From Streptomyces venezuelae (lineage in GTDB: Bacteria > Actinomycetota > Actinomycetes > Streptomycetales > Streptomycetaceae), in the NCBI RefSeq assembly GCF_008642355.1, contig NZ_CP029193.1, forward strand, positions 5,542,001 to 5,606,000: a stretch of 64,000 nt of DNA, given 5' to 3'. Below the pieces are notes generated by a model. That model worked only from the letters and a program-made list of their open reading frames with translations. It did no database searches and had not been told where the DNA came from. Shown here piece by piece: positions 48,936 to 58,065 of the stretch. The translations under genes were made by a program, and so were the position numbers. The stretch's first letter is position 1. Each line of letters opens with the position of its first letter.

Positions 48936-49002
48936 GTGCGTTTCCGGGTGCGGGTCCGCCGTGGTTGCCCGCGCGGCTCCCCCCGCCCCTTACGGGGCGC
49001 TG

Positions 49003-49764
49003 CTACAGCACCTTCGACAGGAACGACTGCGTGCGCTCCTGCTGCGGGTTCGTCAGGACGTCGCGCGGGTTGCCGGACTCGACCACCACGCCGCCGTCCA
49101 TGAAGACGAGGCTGTCGCCGACCTCACGGGCGAAGCCCATCTCGTGCGTGACGACGACCATCGTCATGCCGGTCTCGGCGAGGTCCCGCATCACGTCGAG
49201 CACGTCGCCGACCAGCTCGGGGTCGAGCGCCGACGTCGGCTCGTCGAACAGCATCAGCTTCGGGTCCATCGCGAGCGCACGGGCGATCGCCACGCGCTGC
49301 TGCTGGCCACCGGAGAGCTGCGACGGGTAGTTGCCCGCCTTGTCGGCGAGGCCCACGCGCTCCAGGAGCTGGCCCGCGCGCTCGCGCGCCTCGGCCTTCG
49401 CGACACCCTTGACCTGGACCGGCGCCTCCATGACGTTCTCCAGCGCCGTCATGTGCGGGAAGAGGTTGAAGCGCTGGAAGACCATGCCGATGTCACGGCG
49501 CTTGAGGGCGACTTCGCTGTCCTTGAGCTCGTACAGCTTGTCCCCCTTCTGCCGGTAGCCGACCAGCTCCCCGTCGACGTACAGCCGACCGGCGTTGATC
49601 TTCTCCAGGTGGTTGATGCAGCGCAGGAACGTCGACTTGCCGGAGCCGGAAGGACCGATGAGGCAGAAGACCTCACCCGTCTTGACCTCCAGGTCGATGC
49701 CCTTCAGGACCTCTACGTTGCCGAAGGACTTGTGGACGCCTTCGGACTTCACCATGGCGGTCAT
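49003..49764 (-). CDS. Polar amino acid ABC transporter, ATP-binding protein (GlnQ-like)
   Basis: 253 residues. Walker [11 protein letters not shown]-loop [11 protein letters not shown], signature LSGGQQQR, Walker [14 protein letters not shown] and switch His in [10 protein letters not shown]: the PAAT (polar amino acid) importer ATPase pattern. It is the third gene of a binding protein-permease-ATPase operon; its ATG overlaps the permease stop by one base (TGATG). It energises uptake, probably of glutamate or glutamine or a relative. Confidence 0.95.
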   Translation of the reverse strand: MTAMVKSEGVHKSFGNVEVLKGIDLEVKTGEVFCLIGPSGSGKSTFLRCINHLEKINAGRLYVDGELVGYRQKGDKLYELKDSEVALKRRDIGMVFQRFNLFPHMTALENVMEAPVQVKGVAKAEARERAGQLLERVGLADKAGNYPSQLSGGQQQRVAIARALAMDPKLMLFDEPTSALDPELVGDVLDVMRDLAETGMTMVVVTHEMGFAREVGDSLVFMDGGVVVESGNPRDVLTNPQQERTQSFLSKVL

Positions 49765-50708
49765 CAGCGCACACCTCCCGCGCCGCGGTTGCTCAGCGAC
49801 AGCATGTTGGCCTTGATCTTCTGGAAGGGGGTGTCCGGCAGCGAGCGGGACGAACCGCGCGCGTAGTACCGCTCCAGGTAGAACTGACCGACGCTGAGGA
49901 TCGACGTCATGATCAGGTACCAGCAGGCGGCGAGCAGCAGCGTCTCGACGGTCGCACCGGACGACGTGCCGATGTCCTGCGCGTACTTGAGGAGCTCGTA
50001 GTACTGCACGGCGGCCACCAGGGACGTCGTCTTCAGCATGTTGATGAACTCGTTGCCCGTCGGCGGCACGACGACGCGCATCGCCTGCGGAAGCACCACG
50101 CGGCGCAGCGTCTTGTTGTGGCTCATGCCGAGGGCGTGCGCCGCCTCGGTCTGGCCCTCGTCGACCGAGAGCAGACCGGCGCGGCAGATCTCGGCCATGT
50201 ACGCGGCCTCGTTGAGGCCGAGGCCGAGCAGCGCCGTCAGGAACGGCGTCATGAAGTCCGACCACTCGTCCTTGTAGACCGGGCCGAGGTTGATGTAGTC
50301 GAAGACGAAGCCGAGGTTGAACCAGACGAAGAGCTGGACCAGGACCGGCGTGCCGCGGAAGAACCAGATGTAGAACCAGGCGATCGACGAGGTCACCGGG
50401 TTCTTCGACAGGCGCATCACCGACAGGATCACACCGCCGACGACGCCGATGAGCATCGAGAGGAAGGTGAGGATCAGCGTCTCGCGGACGCCCTTGAGGA
50501 TGCGGTCGTCGAAGAAGTTGTCGGGGATCGCGCCCCAGTTGATGTCACCCTGCGAGAAGGCGTAGACGATCGCGGCGAGCACGCCGATCGCGAGGACCGC
50601 GGCGACGTAGCGGCCGAAGTGCCGGACCGGGATGGCCTTGATGGCCTCCGCCGGGCGGGCCGCGGGGACGTCGTCCTCCGGGCCCTTCTTGGAGATGTCG
50701 GTGGTCAC
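49764..50708 (-). CDS. Polar amino acid ABC transporter, permease
   Basis: 314 residues. A cytoplasmic N-terminal stretch of about 35 residues, then the HisM/GlnP-type permease core with five or so helices. The EAA loop ([30 protein letters not shown]) is intact and couples to the ATPase. Only one permease is encoded, so the transporter is likely a homodimer. Confidence 0.93.
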   Translation of the reverse strand: MTTDISKKGPEDDVPAARPAEAIKAIPVRHFGRYVAAVLAIGVLAAIVYAFSQGDINWGAIPDNFFDDRILKGVRETLILTFLSMLIGVVGGVILSVMRLSKNPVTSSIAWFYIWFFRGTPVLVQLFVWFNLGFVFDYINLGPVYKDEWSDFMTPFLTALLGLGLNEAAYMAEICRAGLLSVDEGQTEAAHALGMSHNKTLRRVVLPQAMRVVVPPTGNEFINMLKTTSLVAAVQYYELLKYAQDIGTSSGATVETLLLAACWYLIMTSILSVGQFYLERYYARGSSRSLPDTPFQKIKANMLSLSNRGAGGVR

Positions 50709-50748
50709 GTGAGTGGCCTTTCAGCGACTGGGAGGGAGAGGGAGGGGG

Positions 50749-51705
50749 TCACTTGCCGCCGTTGATCTCGGCCTTCTCGACCGCGCCGTCCTCGACGCCC
50801 CACTTCTTGATGATCTTCTCGTAGTCGCCGTTCTTGATGATCGCGTCGAGGGCGGCCTTGATCGCGTCACGCAGCTCGGGGTTCTTCTTGGAGACGGCGA
50901 TGCCGTACGGAGCCGCCTCCACCTGCTCGCCGACCAGCTCGAAGTCCTTGCCGCCGCCCGAGGTCTTCACCGCGTACGCGGCGACGGGGAAGTCGGACGA
51001 ACCCGCGTCGGCGCCGCCGGAGCGCAGTCGGGTCTGGGCCTGCTGGTCGTTGTCGAACTGCTCGATCGCGATCTTCTTGCCGCCCTTGCACTTCTTCGAC
51101 TCGGCCTTCGCCAGGTCGTGCGAGACGGTGCCGCGCTGGACGACGATCTTCTTGCCGCAGAGGTCGGACCAGGTCCTGATGCCCTGGTCGTCGCCCTTCT
51201 TGGTGTAGATCGAGACGCCCGCCGTGAAGTAGTCGACGAAATCGACGCCGTCGCCGACCTTCTTCCCGGTCTCCTCGTCGACGCCCTCCTGGCGGTTCTT
51301 CGTGTCGGTCATGGCCGACATGGCGACCTGGTAGCGCTTGGAGCGCAGGCCGCCGAGGAGGGTGTCGAAGGTGCCGTTCTCAAACTCGAACTTCACGCCG
51401 AGCTGCTTGCCCAGCGCCTCGCCGAGGTCCGGGTCGATGCCGACGGTGTTGCCGGACTTGTCCTTGAACTCGACCGGCGGGTAGGCGATGTCGGACCCGA
51501 CCTTGATGACGCCCTTGTCACGGATGTCCTTGGGCAGCTTGTCGGCGAGCGGGGCATTGCTGACCGAGTCGCTCTCCTTGTCGTTGGTCTGGTCGCCGCA
51601 GCCGGAAAGCAGCAGCGAACCGACGACCGCGATCGTGCCGACCGCGGCAATCCGGGACTTCGCGGACTTGCCGACGGTCCTACGACAAATGGAGCTTGCG
51701 GTCAT
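50749..51705 (-). CDS. Polar amino acid ABC transporter, substrate-binding lipoprotein
   Basis: 318 residues from ATG 51705 (GGAGGA upstream). Signal peptide with lipobox LLLSGCG, so the mature protein is lipid-anchored outside the membrane. The family 3 solute-binding fold (SBP_bac_3) is seen in VIKVGSDIAYPPVEFKDKSG, GIDPDLGEALGKQLGV and DLCGKKIVVQRGT. Ligand type polar amino acid; the exact ligand cannot be read by eye. First gene of the operon. Confidence 0.93.
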   Translation of the reverse strand: MTASSICRRTVGKSAKSRIAAVGTIAVVGSLLLSGCGDQTNDKESDSVSNAPLADKLPKDIRDKGVIKVGSDIAYPPVEFKDKSGNTVGIDPDLGEALGKQLGVKFEFENGTFDTLLGGLRSKRYQVAMSAMTDTKNRQEGVDEETGKKVGDGVDFVDYFTAGVSIYTKKGDDQGIRTWSDLCGKKIVVQRGTVSHDLAKAESKKCKGGKKIAIEQFDNDQQAQTRLRSGGADAGSSDFPVAAYAVKTSGGGKDFELVGEQVEAAPYGIAVSKKNPELRDAIKAALDAIIKNGDYEKIIKKWGVEDGAVEKAEINGGK

Positions 51706-52261
51706 GGTGGGTCCTCCGGCGGATGAGGGAGTTGCCGAGCGGTCGGGCACACACCTTCGGGTGTCGCGACCTCGTGTGATGACCGCATCTTGCCATTCGG
51801 ACCGTCCGATTCTGGGTGCCGGAGATATCAAAATCGGATAACGGGCGTGCCTCGAAACGCAACATCCCGGTACGGCAGGGGCGTAAGGGGGTGAGAGCGA
51901 ATCACCGTTAACCAATCGGTAACCGGCTTATCTCGCGATGTGGACGATTGACATCCGGCCGGGCCGCGAAATGCCCTATTCGGAGAATCGGAAGAAATCG
52001 GTCATTCCCCAGTGACACTCGTCCCGGCCTCCAGGGACTTCTGCTGAGCATGCTGCAACCAATGTCACTCGCCCGTGCCCACCGCCTTCAGGTACAAAGG
52101 TTGGCTACACCCCTCATCCGGGGCCCAGGGCGCGTGTGCGGCGCGCTCGCGTGTCCGTACCTCCCCCCGCCGACAGGCGGGGAACGGACGCGGTGCCCGC
52201 CCACTTCCCAACCGGGAGTGGACACCCTCAACTGATGAATAAGACTTAAGGGGTCAGACAA
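51706..52261. other. Gene-free divergent region between ABC operon and malic enzyme
   Basis: 556 bases without a convincing ORF; coding-style third-position GC bias is absent in its left half. It should hold both divergent promoters. Visible elements: a direct repeat CGTTAACC / CGGTAACC (51906-51913 and 51917-51924, 11 bp apart), and near the malic enzyme a hairpin CCCCGCC-GACA-GGCGGGG (52165-52182) that can be extended by GTCCGT/ACGGAC outer arms (52153-52158, 52184-52189). I see no known riboswitch. Confidence 0.6.
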
Positions 52262-53476
52262 GTGGCAGCGGAGATCGTCAATCCTCGCAGCGACAGCAGT
52301 ACGGGTCACGAAGGTGCCGACGAGCCCTTCGATCCGGCGTTTGCGCTGCACCGCGGCGGCAAGATGGCCGTGCAGGCCACCGTGCCGGTCCGCGACAAGG
52401 ACGACCTGTCCCTGGCGTACACGCCCGGCGTCGCGAAAGTGTGCAGCGCGATCGCCGAGCGTCCGGAGCTCGTCCACGACTACACGTGGAAATCCAATGT
52501 CGTCGCCGTGGTGACCGACGGGACCGCCGTGCTCGGTCTCGGCGACATCGGCGCCGAGGCCTCCCTCCCCGTGATGGAGGGCAAGGCCATCCTGTTCAAG
52601 CAGTTCGGCGGCGTGGACGCGGTGCCGATCGCGCTCGCGACGACGGACGCCGACGAGATCGTCGAGACGGTGGTGCGCCTCGCCCCGTCCTTCGGCGGCG
52701 TCAACCTGGAGGACATCTCGGCGCCGCGGTGCTTCGAGATCGAGCGCAAGCTCCAGGAGCGGCTCGACATCCCCGTCTTCCACGACGACCAGCACGGCAC
52801 GGCCGTCGTGACGCTGGCGGCGCTGCGCAACGCGGCGAAGCTGACCGGGCGCACCCTCGGCGACCTGCGCGCCGTCATCTCCGGCGCCGGCGCGGCCGGT
52901 GTCGCCATCGCCAAGTTCCTCCTGGAGGCGGGGCTCGGCGACGTGGCGGTCGCGGACCGCAAGGGCATCGTGAGCCGCGACCGGGACGACCTCACCCCGG
53001 TCAAGCGCGAGCTCGCCGAGCTGACGAACAAGGCCGGCATCAGCGGCTCGCTGGAGGCGGCCCTGAAGGGCGCCGACGTGTTCATCGGTGTCTCCGGCGG
53101 CACCGTCCCCGAGCCCGCCGTCGCCTCGATGGCGCCGAACGCGTTCGTGTTCGCCATGGCCAACCCGAACCCCGAGGTCCACCCGGACGTCGCGCACAAG
53201 TACGCGGCCGTGGTGGCGACGGGCCGCTCGGACTACCCGAACCAGATCAACAACGTGCTGGCCTTCCCCGGCATCTTCGCGGGCGCGCTCCAGGTGCGGG
53301 CCTCCCGCATCACCGAGGGCATGAAGATCGCCGCCGCCGACGCCCTCGCGGACGTCGTCGGCGACGAGCTCTCGGCGGACTACGTGATCCCCTCGCCGTT
53401 CGACGAGCGCGTCGCACCGGCCGTGACCGCGGCGGTCGCCGCCGCGGCCCGCGCGGAGGGCGTCGCCCGCAGCTGA
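52262..53476 (+). CDS. NAD(P)-dependent malic enzyme
   Basis: 404 residues from GTG 52262 (AAGGGG upstream). Short bacterial malic enzyme: catalytic YTPGVAKVC region, Lys in MEGKAILFKQFGG, metal-binding acidic residues in NLEDISAPRCFEIE and HDDQHGTAVV, and the Rossmann motif GAGAAGVAIA. It converts malate to pyruvate and carbon dioxide, linking the TCA cycle to pyruvate and reducing power. Cofactor choice (NAD or NADP) is not safely told by eye. It stands alone with its own terminator. Confidence 0.95.
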   Translation: MAAEIVNPRSDSSTGHEGADEPFDPAFALHRGGKMAVQATVPVRDKDDLSLAYTPGVAKVCSAIAERPELVHDYTWKSNVVAVVTDGTAVLGLGDIGAEASLPVMEGKAILFKQFGGVDAVPIALATTDADEIVETVVRLAPSFGGVNLEDISAPRCFEIERKLQERLDIPVFHDDQHGTAVVTLAALRNAAKLTGRTLGDLRAVISGAGAAGVAIAKFLLEAGLGDVAVADRKGIVSRDRDDLTPVKRELAELTNKAGISGSLEAALKGADVFIGVSGGTVPEPAVASMAPNAFVFAMANPNPEVHPDVAHKYAAVVATGRSDYPNQINNVLAFPGIFAGALQVRASRITEGMKIAAADALADVVGDELSADYVIPSPFDERVAPAVTAAVAAAARAEGVARS

Positions 53477-53503
53477 CGTCCCCTGCGAGACCGCGAGACC
53501 GAT

Positions 53504-53543
53504 CGCGCCCCCTGCCCCGCCACACCGTGCGGCAGGGGGCGCG
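53504..53543 (+). terminator. Terminator after the malic enzyme gene
   Basis: Arms CGCGCCCCCTGCC (53504-53516) and complement (53531-53543), 13 bp, 14-base loop, 28 bases past the stop codon. Confidence 0.8.
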
Positions 53544-53602
53544 GTGCGTGTCACAGCCGTACGTGGTTCCGCCGGGGCGCCCCGCACCCCTAGGGTCGCC
53601 TC

Positions 53603-54565
53603 ATGTTCGCTGCCTACGCTGCTCGTATCGACCGTGACCAGCCGCTCGACGGCCTCGAGTTGGGGGAGCGGCCCGCCCCCGAGGCGCGCCCCGGCTGGTC
53701 GACCGTGAACGTCAAGGCCGCCTCCCTCAACCACCACGACCTGTGGTCGCTGCGCGGCGTCGGCCTGGCCGAGGACAAGCTGCCCATGATCCTCGGCTGC
53801 GACGCGGCGGGGATCGACGAGGACGGGAACGAGGTCGTCCTCCACTCCGTCATCGGGCAGTCGGGCCACGGTGTCGGACCGCACGAGGGCCGCTCCATCC
53901 TCACCGAGAAGTACCAGGGCACCTTCGCCGAGCGCGTCGCCGTCCCCACCTGGAACGTGCTGCCCAAGCCGAAGGAGCTCTCCTTCGCGGAGGCGGCCTG
54001 CCTGCCCACCGCCTGGCTCACCGCGTACCGCATGCTCTTCACCAACGCCGGTGTACGCCCCGGCGACTCGGTCCTCGTGCAGGGCGCGGGCGGCGGCGTC
54101 GCCACGGCGGCGATCGTCCTCGGCAAGGCCGCGGGCCTGCGGGTCTTCGCGACCAGCCGCGACGAGGCCAAGCGGAAGCGGGCGCTGGAGCTGGGCGCCG
54201 TGGAGGCCGTCGAGGCGGGCGCGCGCCTCCCGCAGAGGGTGGACGCGGTCATCGAGACCGTCGGCGCTGCGACCTGGTCCCACTCGGTCAAGTCGCTGAA
54301 GCCGGGCGGCTCGCTGGTCATCTCCGGGGCGACCAGCGGCGACCGCCCCTCGCACGCGGAGCTCACCCGCATCTTCTTCCTCGAACTCAAGGTGGTCGGC
54401 TCGACGATGGGCACCAAGGACGAGCTGGAGGACCTGCTGGCCTTCTGCGCGACCACCGGCGTGCGGCCCGTGGTCGACGAGATCCTGCCCCTGGACCGGG
54501 CCAGGGAAGGCTTCCGGCGCCTGGAGTCGGGCGAGCAGTTCGGGAAGATCGTCCTGGAGGTCTGA
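53603..54565 (+). CDS. Zinc-binding dehydrogenase/quinone oxidoreductase-like protein (MDR family)
   Basis: 320 residues of the medium-chain dehydrogenase/reductase family. N-terminal GroES-like domain with NHHDLWSLRGVG and the GCDAAG turn, then the Rossmann motif VQGAGGGVATAAI near residue 155. The Cys cluster of zinc-containing alcohol dehydrogenases is absent, as in quinone reductases (QOR type). It reduces quinones or enones with NADPH. TAGGGT (53591-53596) ends 6 bases before the ATG and no ribosome binding site is seen, which suggests a leaderless message. Confidence 0.88.
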   Translation: MFAAYAARIDRDQPLDGLELGERPAPEARPGWSTVNVKAASLNHHDLWSLRGVGLAEDKLPMILGCDAAGIDEDGNEVVLHSVIGQSGHGVGPHEGRSILTEKYQGTFAERVAVPTWNVLPKPKELSFAEAACLPTAWLTAYRMLFTNAGVRPGDSVLVQGAGGGVATAAIVLGKAAGLRVFATSRDEAKRKRALELGAVEAVEAGARLPQRVDAVIETVGAATWSHSVKSLKPGGSLVISGATSGDRPSHAELTRIFFLELKVVGSTMGTKDELEDLLAFCATTGVRPVVDEILPLDRAREGFRRLESGEQFGKIVLEV

Positions 54566-54569
54566 CTCC

Positions 54570-55646
54570 TCAGCTCTCGGCCGCCTCCTCCGTGGCCGGG
54601 GCGCGGAGGGCCGCGCCGATGTGTGCCGCCGCCTGCGACAGGTGGCGGCGCGCCTCCCTGAGCTGGGACTCCGACACGCCATGGTCGCGGGCGGCATCGC
54701 GGATGTCGTCGCGGAAGCGGTCCAGGAGGCGTTCGAGGTCACGGCCGGGGTCACCGGTGGTGTCCTCCCCGGCCCAGTCGGGCGCGTACTCCACGGGGAG
54801 GTCCTCGCGGGCGACGCTGAACGTGGGCTCGCTGCCGGTGGGCTCCTTGCCGGTGGGCGCGTCTCCGGTGGGCGCGGTCCCGGCGGGCCCGGTCCCGGCG
54901 TCGGTCCGCGCGCCGAACCCCTTGCCGAAGTCCTTGCCGAGCCGCGTCCCGAAGTCGCCGAACTCCTTGGCCAGTTCGGTCAGGCCCTCCCGCACGCCCG
55001 TCGGCCAGTCGCCCCGCGCGAAGTGGTCCTGCACCTGCTCCTGCACATGCCGGACGATGCGCTGCGCCTCCGCCTGGGCCTGCCGCGCCTGGGCGTGGGC
55101 CTGCTCCTGGGCGTCCCTCGCCTGGCGCCGGGCGCGCTGCGCCTCCTCACGGGCACGGCGGCTCTCGTCCTTCGCACGCCGCGCCTGCTCCTTCCACCCC
55201 TGCTTGGCGCGCTTGAACTCCTCCTTGGTCTGGTGCCAGCCCTCCGCGCCCTCCGAGCTGAGCGCCTCCTTCGCGGCGGCCCGCATCTCGCGGCGCAGGT
55301 CGCCCGCGGCGCCCTGCACCCCGTCGCGGATCTCGGCGGCGAGCTCGGCGACCGACTCGCGGATCTCCAGCTCCAGGTCGGCCAGCTCACCGCTGCGGCC
55401 GGCCAGCTCGGCGCGGCCCGCGTCCGTGATGGCGTAGACCTTGCGGCCGCCCTCCGTGGTGTGCGTGACGAGACCCTCGGCCTCCAGCTTCGCGAGGCGG
55501 GGGTAGACGGTGCCGGCGGAGGGTGCGTACAGCCCGTGGAAGCGCTCCTCCAGGAGCCTGATGACTTCATACCCGTGGCGGGGGGCCTCGTCGAGCAGCT
55601 TGAGCAGGTACAGGCGGAGGCGGCCGTGGGCGAACACGGGGGGCAT
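54570..55646 (-). CDS. PadR family regulator with long coiled-coil C-terminus
   Basis: 358 residues. PadR winged helix at the N-terminus: LYLLKLLDEAPRHGYEVIRLLEERFHGLYAPSAGTVYPRLAKLEAEGLV with wing GGRKVYAIT. A very long charged helical region rich in Arg/Gln/Glu follows (about 90-215, coiled coil), then a Gly/Thr/Pro linker and a short C-terminal helix pair. Most PadR proteins are about half this size. It starts one base after the stop of the DUF4097 gene, so the two are one operon, probably autoregulated through the palindrome at 56574-56607. Confidence 0.9.
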   Translation of the reverse strand: MPPVFAHGRLRLYLLKLLDEAPRHGYEVIRLLEERFHGLYAPSAGTVYPRLAKLEAEGLVTHTTEGGRKVYAITDAGRAELAGRSGELADLELEIRESVAELAAEIRDGVQGAAGDLRREMRAAAKEALSSEGAEGWHQTKEEFKRAKQGWKEQARRAKDESRRAREEAQRARRQARDAQEQAHAQARQAQAEAQRIVRHVQEQVQDHFARGDWPTGVREGLTELAKEFGDFGTRLGKDFGKGFGARTDAGTGPAGTAPTGDAPTGKEPTGSEPTFSVAREDLPVEYAPDWAGEDTTGDPGRDLERLLDRFRDDIRDAARDHGVSESQLREARRHLSQAAAHIGAALRAPATEEAAES

Positions 55647-55647
55647 T

Positions 55648-56535
55648 TCAGAGCACCTTCTTGTCGGTCGGGCCGTCGGTCGGGCCGTGGTTCTCGTCTT
55701 CGTTCTCGGCGTCGTACGGATCTTCCTCCATCTGCGGCCTGCGCAGGAGCGCGATGGATCCGGAGACCGTCGTCGCCCTGAGCCGACCGCGGCCCGCGCC
55801 GAGGCGTCCGGTGATCCGCTTGGCGCCCCACTGGCCCCCGACCCGCAGGTCCTCGAAGGCGTTGGAGACGGACCCGCTCGCCGTGTCGACCTCGACCTCC
55901 GCGTCCGCCGGGTGGGGGAGCCGGATCGCTATCTCGCCGGAGACGCTCGTCAGGGCGACGTCGGTCGGGGTGCCCGCCGGGTCGAGGTCCACGATCATCG
56001 AGCCGCTCACGGAGTCGGCCCGGACGGAGGGCCCCGCCGCCTCGACGACCGTGAGGCCGCCGGAGACGGAGTTGAAGCGGAGGTCGCCGGTGACGCCCTG
56101 CGCCTCCACGCTGCCGGACACGGTGTCCGCGCGGACCGGCCCCGCGAGGCCGAGCAGGGTCGTGTCGCCGGTGACGCCCTTCACCTCGGCGCGGCCCTCG
56201 ATGCCGGAGACCACGGCGCCCGCGCCGACCACGCCCACCTCGACGCGGGTGGTGGCGGGCACGGCCAGGGAGACGACCGCGCTGCGGCGCCAGCCCTTGC
56301 GGTCCAGCCACTTGAGGAAGCCCTTCCAGGGCAGGTCCTCGTACGCGACTGTCAGCGTGCCGCCCTCCTGGGTCACCCGCAGGGGTGGCCCCTCTATCTC
56401 GGTGACCTCCAGACGGGCGGCGGCCTCGTCCGTGCCCACCACGTTCACCGTCCCGTTGACGACACGGACGTGGAGTGCGGTCACGGGGGCGTCGAACGTG
56501 AGCTTCATCGGCTCGGTGACGGACCACTCCGACAT
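55648..56535 (-). CDS. DUF4097 family beta-strand repeat protein
   Basis: 295 residues built of short alternating strands with recurring V..VSG....V..VSG patterns (for example DTVSGSVEAQGVTGDLRFNSVSGGL), the right-handed beta-helix or beta-prism expected of DUF4097. No signal peptide or membrane helix is visible, so it is probably cytosolic. Function unknown; genes of this family commonly precede a PadR regulator, as here. The last 20 residues are acidic and not part of the repeat fold. Confidence 0.85.
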   Translation of the reverse strand: MSEWSVTEPMKLTFDAPVTALHVRVVNGTVNVVGTDEAAARLEVTEIEGPPLRVTQEGGTLTVAYEDLPWKGFLKWLDRKGWRRSAVVSLAVPATTRVEVGVVGAGAVVSGIEGRAEVKGVTGDTTLLGLAGPVRADTVSGSVEAQGVTGDLRFNSVSGGLTVVEAAGPSVRADSVSGSMIVDLDPAGTPTDVALTSVSGEIAIRLPHPADAEVEVDTASGSVSNAFEDLRVGGQWGAKRITGRLGAGRGRLRATTVSGSIALLRRPQMEEDPYDAENEDENHGPTDGPTDKKVL

Positions 56536-56573
56536 GGGCTGACCTCCTGGGCGGCGGGCCGGACCGACGCGCC

Positions 56574-56607
56574 ATATCGCGTCTTCTGCTATTCACGATA
56601 TATCGCG
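56574..56607. promoter_or_regulatory. Candidate PadR operator upstream of the DUF4097-PadR operon
   Basis: A 10-bp palindrome CGATATATCG (56596-56605) and a repeated ATATCGCG block (56574-56581 and 56600-56607, 26 bp apart) make an AT-rich island in front of the operon. PadR proteins bind dyad sites near their own promoters, hence the call. The region lies between this operon and the divergent gene at 56684. Confidence 0.5.
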
Positions 56608-56683
56608 GTACAGGGAAGTCAAGCACTCGTACGAGTGAGCGGAGTATGAGCCGATTCAGACGATCTGTCCTAGCGTGGGGGTC

Positions 56684-57493
56684 ATGTCGTCCGAAGCTGC
56701 TTCCCCCGGCGCGCTGCTGCTCTGCCGGGCCGAGCCCGACGTCGTGGAGATCGCGGCCCAACTGCTCCGCGAGCGGATGCTGCTCGCGGAGGCGGGCCGC
56801 GACTGGAGCGTGCTCGTGCCCGAGGGCAAGCCGTGGCTGCAGGGCGAGGAGCCCGTCGACCGCGTGCTGACCGGATGGGCCACCGCGCTCGCCGTCGGAT
56901 CGGCCTGGCCCGTGCTCGCCCTGTGGTGGGACGGCGACCGCTCCGGCTACACCCTCGCCTCGGGGTTCCGCCGCACGGTCGGATACGAATGGCTCGCCAA
57001 CGGGACGCCCGTCGGGGAGGACGAGGCGATGCGCACGTTCGCGGCGCGGCTCGGCCTCGACCCGGTCCTGGACATGCAGTCCCTGGAGGCCCTGGCCCGC
57101 CCCGACACGGAGGCGGACGCGCGGGCCAGGATGCTCGGACTCCTCGCCGTCCTCACCCGCGCGGGCCTCACCCTTCCGCCGGGCCTCGCCCCCGGCGAAC
57201 CGGCGGACCGCCTGCGCGAGGTGGCCCGCGTCCAGGAGGGCGTGCGCCAGGTCGAGTGGCCCGGATGGCGGGACGCGGTCAGAGCGGAGTTCGGAGCGGT
57301 CGAGAAGGGCCCTCTGGGGCCCTGGGTACGTGGCCCCCGCGCAAGGGCCCTGGCGGCCGCCCAGCTCGCCGCGGGCCTCCCGTTGGCGGTATGGGCCGTA
57401 CGACGCCGCAGCGGCGGCTGGGGCACGGCCGCGGCGCTCCTGGTGGCGCAGGGCGCGGCGGGCCTTGCGTACGACCGCGTGCGGAGCGCGTGA
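56684..57493 (+). CDS. Hypothetical protein with C-terminal membrane segment
   Basis: 269 residues. I do not recognise a named family. The first two thirds are soluble and alpha/beta-like (ALLLCRAEPDVVEIAAQLLRERM, WSVLVPEGKPW, PVLALWWDGDRSGYTLASGFRRTVGYEWLANG). The last 60 residues hold one or two hydrophobic helices (ALAAAQLAAGLPLAVWAV; TAAALLVAQGAAGLAY). TAGCGT (56671-56676) ends 7 bases before the ATG and there is no ribosome binding site, so the message is probably leaderless. It is divergent from the DUF4097-PadR operon. Confidence 0.7.
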   Translation: MSSEAASPGALLLCRAEPDVVEIAAQLLRERMLLAEAGRDWSVLVPEGKPWLQGEEPVDRVLTGWATALAVGSAWPVLALWWDGDRSGYTLASGFRRTVGYEWLANGTPVGEDEAMRTFAARLGLDPVLDMQSLEALARPDTEADARARMLGLLAVLTRAGLTLPPGLAPGEPADRLREVARVQEGVRQVEWPGWRDAVRAEFGAVEKGPLGPWVRGPRARALAAAQLAAGLPLAVWAVRRRSGGWGTAAALLVAQGAAGLAYDRVRSA

Positions 57494-57601
57494 GGGCCTT
57501 CGCGTACGACCGCGGGCCGATCTGTCTGGGGGGGCAGCTCCTGCTCAGCTCTTGCTCACGACCGCGTGCGGGGCGGTTGGGGGCCTGTGCGTACGACCGC
57601 G
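57467..57601 (+). repeat. Degenerate 87-bp tandem duplication at the 3' end of the hypothetical gene
   Basis: GCGTACGACCGCG or a near copy occurs at 57467, 57502, 57554 and 57589. The spacings 35, 52 and 35 mean that a unit of 87 bp carrying two copies has been duplicated; over the first 48 bases the two units differ at only about eight positions. The first copy codes for the end of the upstream protein (AYDRVR), the second is non-coding and leads into the oxidoreductase relic. Confidence 0.7.
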
Positions 57602-57612
57602 CGAGGGGCGCC

Positions 57613-58065
57613 TCAGGGCCTCCGCGGATGCTGGAGCTGGCCGCCGAGCGCACCTGGGGAGCGCACCCCTACTTCGTGCCCGTCGAGCACACCGCGCTCG
57701 CGCGCAGGACCCTGGGGCCCGCCGCGTTCCTCGGCGTCGAGCAGGCCGTCGTCCTCGACACGGACGTCGACCGGGCGCGCGAGGTCGCGGCACGGCACGT
57801 GGCGGCCTATGTGACGGGCGCCCCCCACCAGGAGGCGAACATGCGGCGCTCGGGATTCGGCGACGAGGACCTTGTCGGCGGCTGCCCGAGCCGCCGCCTC
57901 GTCGACACGATCACGGCCCACGGAGACGCCGACGCGCTCCACGCGCGCGTGCGGGAGCACTTCGACGCCGGTGCCGACCACGTCTGCGTGCAGCTGCTGA
58001 CCGCCGGCTCCGCCGCTCTGCCCCTGCCGCAGTGGCGGCAGCCGGCCCCCGCCCTCACGACGTGA
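57613..58065 (+). pseudogene. LLM class F420-dependent oxidoreductase, C-terminal remnant
   Basis: The frame reads GPPRMLELAAERTWGAHPYF, then VEQAVVLDTDVDRAREVA and GFGDEDLVGG, and closes with HFDAGADHVCVQLL: the second half of the TIGR03620-like branch of luciferase-like F420 oxidoreductases. Members have about 280-300 residues; here only about 150 remain. The N-terminal half (F420-binding barrel strands) is missing, replaced by repeats. An ATG at 57628 could still start a short protein, but half a TIM barrel should not fold into an active enzyme. The stop abuts the stop of the DUF6104 gene. Confidence 0.75.

Noticed and set aside
51900..51930. GlnR box before the amino acid transporter operon
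   Set aside because: GTTAC-N6-GTTAA on the minus strand only partly fits gTnAc-n6-GaAAc and no second box is present.
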